Below, one piece after another: positions 60,111-64,000 of a stretch of 64,000 nucleotides of DNA. The stretch comes from JBLZUR01 sp048565625 (lineage in GTDB: Bacteria; Pseudomonadota; Alphaproteobacteria; Sphingomonadales; Sphingomonadaceae). Position numbers and translations under genes: made by a program. Position 1 is the first letter of the stretch. The number at the start of each line of letters is the position of its first letter. The DNA lies in the NCBI RefSeq assembly GCF_048565625.1, contig NZ_JBLZUR010000001.1, forward strand, positions 1 through 64,000, in the 5' to 3' direction. Below the pieces are notes generated by a model, which saw only the letters and a list, made by a program, of their open reading frames with translations, had not been told where the DNA came from and searched no databases.

Positions 60111-60713
60111 ATGGTCGATACTGAAACCCGGATTCGTGAGCTTGAACACCGCTTCAGGAACATTCTCACTATCGTTCGCTCCCTTGTCAGCCAGAGCTTG
60201 CAGGCGGCCGATTCGATCGAAGATGCCCGATCGACCATTGACGAGCGATTGGCGGCGCTGGGTAGTGCGACCGAGCAGCTTCTATCCCAAAATTGGGAGA
60301 CCGCGCCCCTCCCGGCGCTGGCCGAGAATGCGCTGGGCCACTTCACCCTCTACGCGGAGCGGCTTCGCCTCGACGGCCCCACGGTCACGATCGGTCCCAA
60401 GGCGGCGATGACGTTGACCCTCGCCTTTCACGAGCTGGCGACGAACGCGATCAAATATGGTGCGCTGTCCAATGAAACAGGCACGATCGAGCTGACGTGG
60501 AAAGTGCTGGGATCGGGCGCCGAGGCCGAGCTTTGGATGCAATGGGCCGAGCGAGGTGGCCCGCCCGTCGTCAGGCCAGAGCGGCGGGGCTTTGGGTCGC
60601 GGCTGATATGCACGGCCGCGAGCCGTAGCTTGCGTGGCCGTGCCGAGATCGAGTTTCCCGCCTCGGGCGTCGTGTGGACCTTGCTCGCTCCTCTGGCTGC
60701 GGCCGAGCTATGA
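60111..60713 (+). CDS. HWE-family histidine kinase without sensor domain
   Basis: The 200-residue protein consists only of the transmitter. The phosphorylatable H13 lies in ELEHRFRNILTIVRSLVSQSL, the HWE-type N box in FHELATNAIKYGALSNETG, and the WxE and G regions (WMQWAERGGPPV, RGFGSRLI) follow. HWE/HisKA_2 kinases often feed the EcfG general stress pathway in alphaproteobacteria. Without PAS or membrane input domains it must receive its signal from another protein. Confidence 0.87.
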   Translation: MVDTETRIRELEHRFRNILTIVRSLVSQSLQAADSIEDARSTIDERLAALGSATEQLLSQNWETAPLPALAENALGHFTLYAERLRLDGPTVTIGPKAAMTLTLAFHELATNAIKYGALSNETGTIELTWKVLGSGAEAELWMQWAERGGPPVVRPERRGFGSRLICTAASRSLRGRAEIEFPASGVVWTLLAPLAAAEL

Positions 60714-60855
60714 TCGAATCCGGATATGGGTAGCTCACAGCCTTGGGTTCATCGCGCATGCCTGTCTCTCCGGCCCACCCTTCTTGCCCGACTGGATCCC
60801 TTCCGCCACTTTGATCGTCTCTTTTGTCAGGGTCTGAAATCCGGAGCACGTCTGT

Positions 60856-61302
60856 ATGTCCAAACCGCTCTCCCCCGAAACAATGGCTTTGGTGAAAGCT
60901 ACGGCGCCTGCGCTCCAGCAGCACGGCGTGGAGATCACCACGCGCATGTATCAGCGCCTGTTCGTCGATCCGGAGATCAAGGCGCTATTCGACATGGCCG
61001 CGCACGAATCCGGCGCGCAGCCTAAGCGGCTAGCGGCCGCGATCCTCGCCTTCGCGCAGAACGTCGACAAGCTCGACGTGCTGAAACCCGCGATCGAGCG
61101 CATCGCCGCACGTCACGTCGAGACCCATATCAAGCCCGAACATTATCCTGCGGTCGCCAACGCGCTGCTGCCGGCGATCCGCGACATATTGGGCGAGGCG
61201 GCAACCGATGAGATTCTGAACGCTTGGGGCGAGGCCTACTGGTTTTTGGCCGATATTCTTATCAACCGTGAGGAGCAGCTCTACCAGACCGAGGCGGCAT
61301 GA
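60856..61302 (+). CDS. Single-domain globin (bacterial hemoglobin)
   Basis: The 148-residue protein matches the flavohemoglobin-type globin domain: LVKATAPALQQHGVEITTRMYQRLF, the distal region LAAAILAFAQNVDKL, and the proximal histidine in IAARHVETHIKPEHYP. The reductase domain of Hmp is absent. Family members bind O2 or NO and protect respiration from nitrosative stress, as Vitreoscilla hemoglobin does. Confidence 0.88.
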   Translation: MSKPLSPETMALVKATAPALQQHGVEITTRMYQRLFVDPEIKALFDMAAHESGAQPKRLAAAILAFAQNVDKLDVLKPAIERIAARHVETHIKPEHYPAVANALLPAIRDILGEAATDEILNAWGEAYWFLADILINREEQLYQTEAA

Positions 61303-61783
61303 TCGCCGCAGCCGGCCGCTCCAAGGATGTGAGACGCCGATCCTAAAATCGTCGGCCGACACGGCAGCCAAGATGCTCATTGTTCGACGCCATTTGCCAG
61401 TTTGAGAAGCTTGATCTCGATGTCTTTTAGGCCGGGAAATGGCCTCATGGTCGGCGACTGACCAACGCGGCGGGCTTCTCGAAACTTACCGGCGATGTAA
61501 GCACCAGTCGGTGCCGTGCGCGCTCTCGCACGCCGGGACACGGGGCGGCGCCTTGGAGCGGTCGTTGCACAGCGCCTGACCTAGGCCGGCCTCAGCCGCC
61601 CTGGCGCTGGCTGGGCGCCATGGATTGCCATTTCTCCCACCATGGCATCGTGCCGCGCAAGGCGTCGCGGCGGCTCGCGTGCCAGTCCAAGGCTGCCCGG
61701 AAGTGAACCAACATCTGCTCAATGAACCAATGAACTGCGCGCTGAGGCCTTTAGAGCAGCGGGGTTGCCCTCCTTTTAGATTT
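61303..61783. other. Intergenic region between globin and phospholipase genes
   Basis: The 481-bp stretch has no full-length gene. One short leftward frame (61592-61714) has protein-like composition. Longer frames on either strand are fragmentary and rich in R/A/P, typical of shadows. Confidence 0.5.
61592..61714 (-). CDS. Possible small protein (40 aa)
   Basis: The frame from ATG 61714 encodes MLVHFRAALDWHASRRDAL and then RGTMPWWEKWQSMAPSQRQGG. The tryptophan-rich, amphipathic composition is unlike a random high-GC frame. A stop lies 12 codons upstream and the ribosome site is weak. It may be a real small protein or the remnant of a longer gene. Confidence 0.3.
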   Translation of the reverse strand: MLVHFRAALDWHASRRDALRGTMPWWEKWQSMAPSQRQGG

Positions 61784-63007
61784 TCATCGCACAAGCGCCA
61801 CTCCGATCCGCAGGCGCGTGGTCTTGCGATCATAATCGAGCAGGTTCTCGCCATAGCCAACGAAGCTCTGGCCGAAGAGATAGAAGTCTGGGCCGCCCCC
61901 CAGGAGACGGGGGAGCGGGTATGACAGATCGGCGCTGATCGCCCCCTTCCCGCTCGCCGGATTGAACCGGGTCAAGGTGGAGAGCCGAAGCCCGTCATCC
62001 TTACCAATCTCCGCCGACAGGGCCGTGTTGCCGCGGTAACGGCGGATGTCCGGGTTGTCCGACTTGTCGCCGACAAACAAGGAGAGGCGCGGTGCGAGAG
62101 ACAGTCTATATCCGCTGCCGAGCGGGATCGCAGCCATCGGCGCCACATAGAGGCTGTTGATGCTGCGCGAAGCGCCGCCATCGCGACCGTTCGATTCGTG
62201 GCGAATGCCGACTTGCGCGCTCAGGGACACGCCGCTCCGCATCGTCGCGGAAGGAGTCAGATAGAAGAGTTCGGGCTGATAATCGATGTTGCGGAACGGG
62301 GAGGAATGCGCGCCGAGATCCCAGAACATGCGCTGGGTATAGGCAAAATGCAGTCCTTCCCTCCATGAACGCGGCAGGTCTTCGGCAGACCGGCTTCCGA
62401 ACAGCTGGTATTTGAAACTGACCTGGATGCGCGCCTCGCTGTTGGTCCCGGGTCCGTAAACCGCATAGATCGGCTCATAAGCGGCGAGATTGGCCAGAAA
62501 GGCGTTGCCGGCGGACCGATCGGACGGCGGGGCCGCTGCCTCCTTCGCCGGGGTGGGCGGCACAGGCGCCGTGACCGACCCGGCATCAGCAACATCGGCA
62601 GACTGCGGCGCGGTGCGCAGGGCAATCTCGGTCGCTCTGGTGTTCCAGGCAGGAATGGCGATATCCGCTCCGTCGAGTGCCAGGTCAGCGGGCACACGGA
62701 AGCGATAGTGCGCTCGGACGAAGCCGCCGGCGGGGATACTCAGATTGGACGGCAGGTCCGCCCCGCGTTCAAGCCAGACCGATCGCGTTTCACCCGGCTG
62801 CCCGACCCGCGCTTCGACGCGGTCGGGCAAGGGCACGGACTGCGGCGTACTTTCATCGTTGAGCAGGCGAAGTTCGATCAGCACAGCCCCATCGGAATCG
62901 CGCTCGCCCGCATCCCGGACGAGAATCTCGACCGGGGCGGCGTGGGTTGCGGGCACCCATGCGAGAGTGGCGCAGACGCCGAGCCATTTGAGAGAAAGGC
63001 GGGTCAT
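61784..63007 (-). CDS. pldA: Outer membrane phospholipase A
   Basis: The 407-residue protein has a signal peptide (cleavage near THA-AP), a beta-rich N-terminal extension (~160 residues) and a C-terminal OMPLA barrel. The catalytic signature RHESNGRDGGASRSIN holds the His and Ser of the Ser-His-Asn site. The enzyme hydrolyses phospholipids that reach the outer leaflet under envelope stress. It overlaps the FabI-like gene by ATGA. Confidence 0.85.
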   Translation of the reverse strand: MTRLSLKWLGVCATLAWVPATHAAPVEILVRDAGERDSDGAVLIELRLLNDESTPQSVPLPDRVEARVGQPGETRSVWLERGADLPSNLSIPAGGFVRAHYRFRVPADLALDGADIAIPAWNTRATEIALRTAPQSADVADAGSVTAPVPPTPAKEAAAPPSDRSAGNAFLANLAAYEPIYAVYGPGTNSEARIQVSFKYQLFGSRSAEDLPRSWREGLHFAYTQRMFWDLGAHSSPFRNIDYQPELFYLTPSATMRSGVSLSAQVGIRHESNGRDGGASRSINSLYVAPMAAIPLGSGYRLSLAPRLSLFVGDKSDNPDIRRYRGNTALSAEIGKDDGLRLSTLTRFNPASGKGAISADLSYPLPRLLGGGPDFYLFGQSFVGYGENLLDYDRKTTRLRIGVALVR

Positions 63008-63777
63008 GCGATCAGGTGCTGCCCACTATCTACTGGGATCACCGTGCCAGTGATTTTGCGCGAGGCATCGCTGACGAGAAAGGCGGCCAGGGCGCCGACA
63101 TCCTCGACATCGACCAATTGCCCTTGGGGCGCCTGTGCCGCCGTGCGCTCCAGCAGTTCGTCGAACCGGTCGATGCCGCTGGCCGCGCGCGTTGCGATCG
63201 GGCCCGGGGATATCGCGTGGGCGCGAATGCCCTTCGGACCCAGTTCGGCCGCCATATAGCGCGTGGCGCTTTCCAGCGCGGCCTTGACCGGCCCCATCAC
63301 ATTATAATGCTCCACGACCCGCTCCGACCCGTAGAAGGTAACGCACAGCAGACAACCGCCGCTGGTCATCAACGACTCGGCGAGCTTCGCCATGCGCAGA
63401 AAGCTGTGGCAGGAGACATCCATGGCCAGCGCAAAACCCTCGGCTGAGCAATCGATGACACGGCCGTGCAAATCCTCCCTGGGCGCATAGGCGATGGAGT
63501 GCAGCAGGAAATCGAGACCGCCCCAGCGGCGCTCCACCTCCGCGAACAGGGCCTCGAGTTGACCGGGAATGCGCACGTCGCAGGGTGCCGTCCATTCCAC
63601 CCCGATCCGGTCACAGACCGGCTGCACCCACTGCTGCGCTTTTGCGTCGAGATAGCTGGCCGCGAGCCGGGCGCCGCAGTGGGCGAAGGCTTCGGCGCAG
63701 CCGGCAGCGATACTGTGCTCGTTCGCGATGCCGATGACAAGGCCGCGCTTGCCCTCAAGATCAACGAGCGGTCTCAT
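63004..63777 (-). CDS. fabI: Enoyl-ACP reductase, FabI-type SDR
   Basis: The 257-residue protein has the FabI-type cofactor loop GIANEHSIAAGCAEAF, LHSIAYAPREDLHG, and the active-site region TFYGSERVVEHYNVMGPVKAAL with Tyr-x6-Lys spacing after the second Tyr. It reduces enoyl-ACP in fatty acid synthesis, or a related enoyl ester. The gene is linked by ATGA overlaps to the acetate kinase upstream and to pldA downstream. It is a probable second copy rather than the housekeeping enzyme. Confidence 0.83.
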   Translation of the reverse strand: MRPLVDLEGKRGLVIGIANEHSIAAGCAEAFAHCGARLAASYLDAKAQQWVQPVCDRIGVEWTAPCDVRIPGQLEALFAEVERRWGGLDFLLHSIAYAPREDLHGRVIDCSAEGFALAMDVSCHSFLRMAKLAESLMTSGGCLLCVTFYGSERVVEHYNVMGPVKAALESATRYMAAELGPKGIRAHAISPGPIATRAASGIDRFDELLERTAAQAPQGQLVDVEDVGALAAFLVSDASRKITGTVIPVDSGQHLIA

Positions 63778-64000
63778 TGGACTTGGTCTGCAACAAGGTC
63801 GAGCGAGTGCCGCGCGATCATGACTTCCTCATCGGTTGGAATGACATAGACTTTTACACTGCTGTTGGCCCCGTTGATCCGCGGACCACTCTTGCTGTTG
63901 GCCTCCTCATCGATCGTAACGCCGAGCCATTCGAGCCTTTTGCAGATGCGAGCGCGCATGGATGCGTCGTTCTCGCCAATGCCTGCGGTGAAGACGATAC
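63774..64000 (-). CDS. ackA: Acetate/propionate kinase, C-terminal part, cut by window edge
   Basis: The frame entering from the right edge reads IVFTAGIGENDASMRARICKRLEWLGV and ends in VYVIPTDEEVMIARHSLDLV, the conserved C-terminal end of acetate kinase (the F-T-A/G-GIGEN ATP-site motif and the P-TDEE-x-MIA motif). It makes acetyl phosphate and ADP from acetate and ATP, or the reverse. Its stop overlaps the FabI-type start (ATGA). Confidence 0.9.
   Translation of the reverse strand, partial: IVFTAGIGENDASMRARICKRLEWLGVTIDEEANSKSGPRINGANSSVKVYVIPTDEEVMIARHSLDLVADQVQ

Noticed and set aside
61486..61860. A 124-codon minus-strand frame beyond the phospholipase
   Set aside because: Its start overlaps the end of pldA in another frame and its composition is shadow-like. 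Only a shorter frame nearby (61592-61714) looked protein-like.

Overview
The window looks like accessory DNA (a plasmid or genomic island) from a high-GC alphaproteobacterium, most likely a sphingomonad (Sphingomonas/Sphingobium/Novosphingobium). Grounds for this are the codon style, the EcfG-type GGAAC-N16-CGTT promoters, an HWE histidine kinase, EcfG-like ECF sigma factors and the czc-type metal operon. The placement is inferred; no rRNA or housekeeping marker is present. The left edge cuts a Tn3-type resolvase and the right edge cuts an acetate kinase gene.

Layout. (1) 0.2-3.4 kb: an operon of DUF305 protein, YVTN beta-propeller, ECF sigma factor and anti-sigma factor. (2) 3.7-7.5 kb: a sulfite-handling module of LysR regulator, TDT/SLAC1 channel, Tat-exported sulfite dehydrogenase and membrane-anchored cytochrome c. 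(3) 7.6-21.6 kb: one 14-kb leftward series of coupled genes for metal export and metal-stress defence (CDF, FTR1-cytochrome fusion, His-rich periplasmic protein, CzcCBA, SRPBCC, two MliC-like lipoproteins, ZIP, CDF, P1B-4 ATPase, HAD remnant). It runs from a MerR-type promoter with a 19-bp spacer, next to a divergent MerR gene. (4) 22-32.2 kb: wreckage and mobile DNA. A Tn3-family transposon (23035-27632) lies between two truncated genes, a protease and an L,D-transpeptidase. A frameshifted DUF421 gene follows, then an IS66 element (29077-32148) with an intact 8-bp target duplication. (5) 32.3-47.7 kb: a serine recombinase, a DUF4403 lipoprotein, EcfG-type stress genes (DUF4142, DUF892, an ECF sigma factor), an EmrAB/NodT efflux operon with a MarR regulator, two hotdog thioesterases, an MlaD-TetR-UbiB operon, and an SDR/aldo-keto reductase pair. 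A repeated 17-bp motif lies upstream of emrA, the thioesterases/mlaD, tetR and the sigma gene. (6) 47.9-55.2 kb: a second Tn3-family transposon whose left inverted repeat is split by a nested IS630 and IS481; it carries an MFS transporter. (7) 55.2-64 kb: a truncated DUF6118-like gene, DUF1971, small hypotheticals, a WGR protein, an ECF sigma factor, a highly structured intergenic region, a diguanylate cyclase, a receiver/HWE-kinase pair, a single-domain globin, and an ackA-fabI-pldA operon.

Together the genes suggest a metal-, sulfite- and envelope-stress island assembled by successive transposon insertions. The sequence itself shows coding frames, motifs, repeats and target duplications. 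Substrates and regulatory links are inferred from family knowledge.
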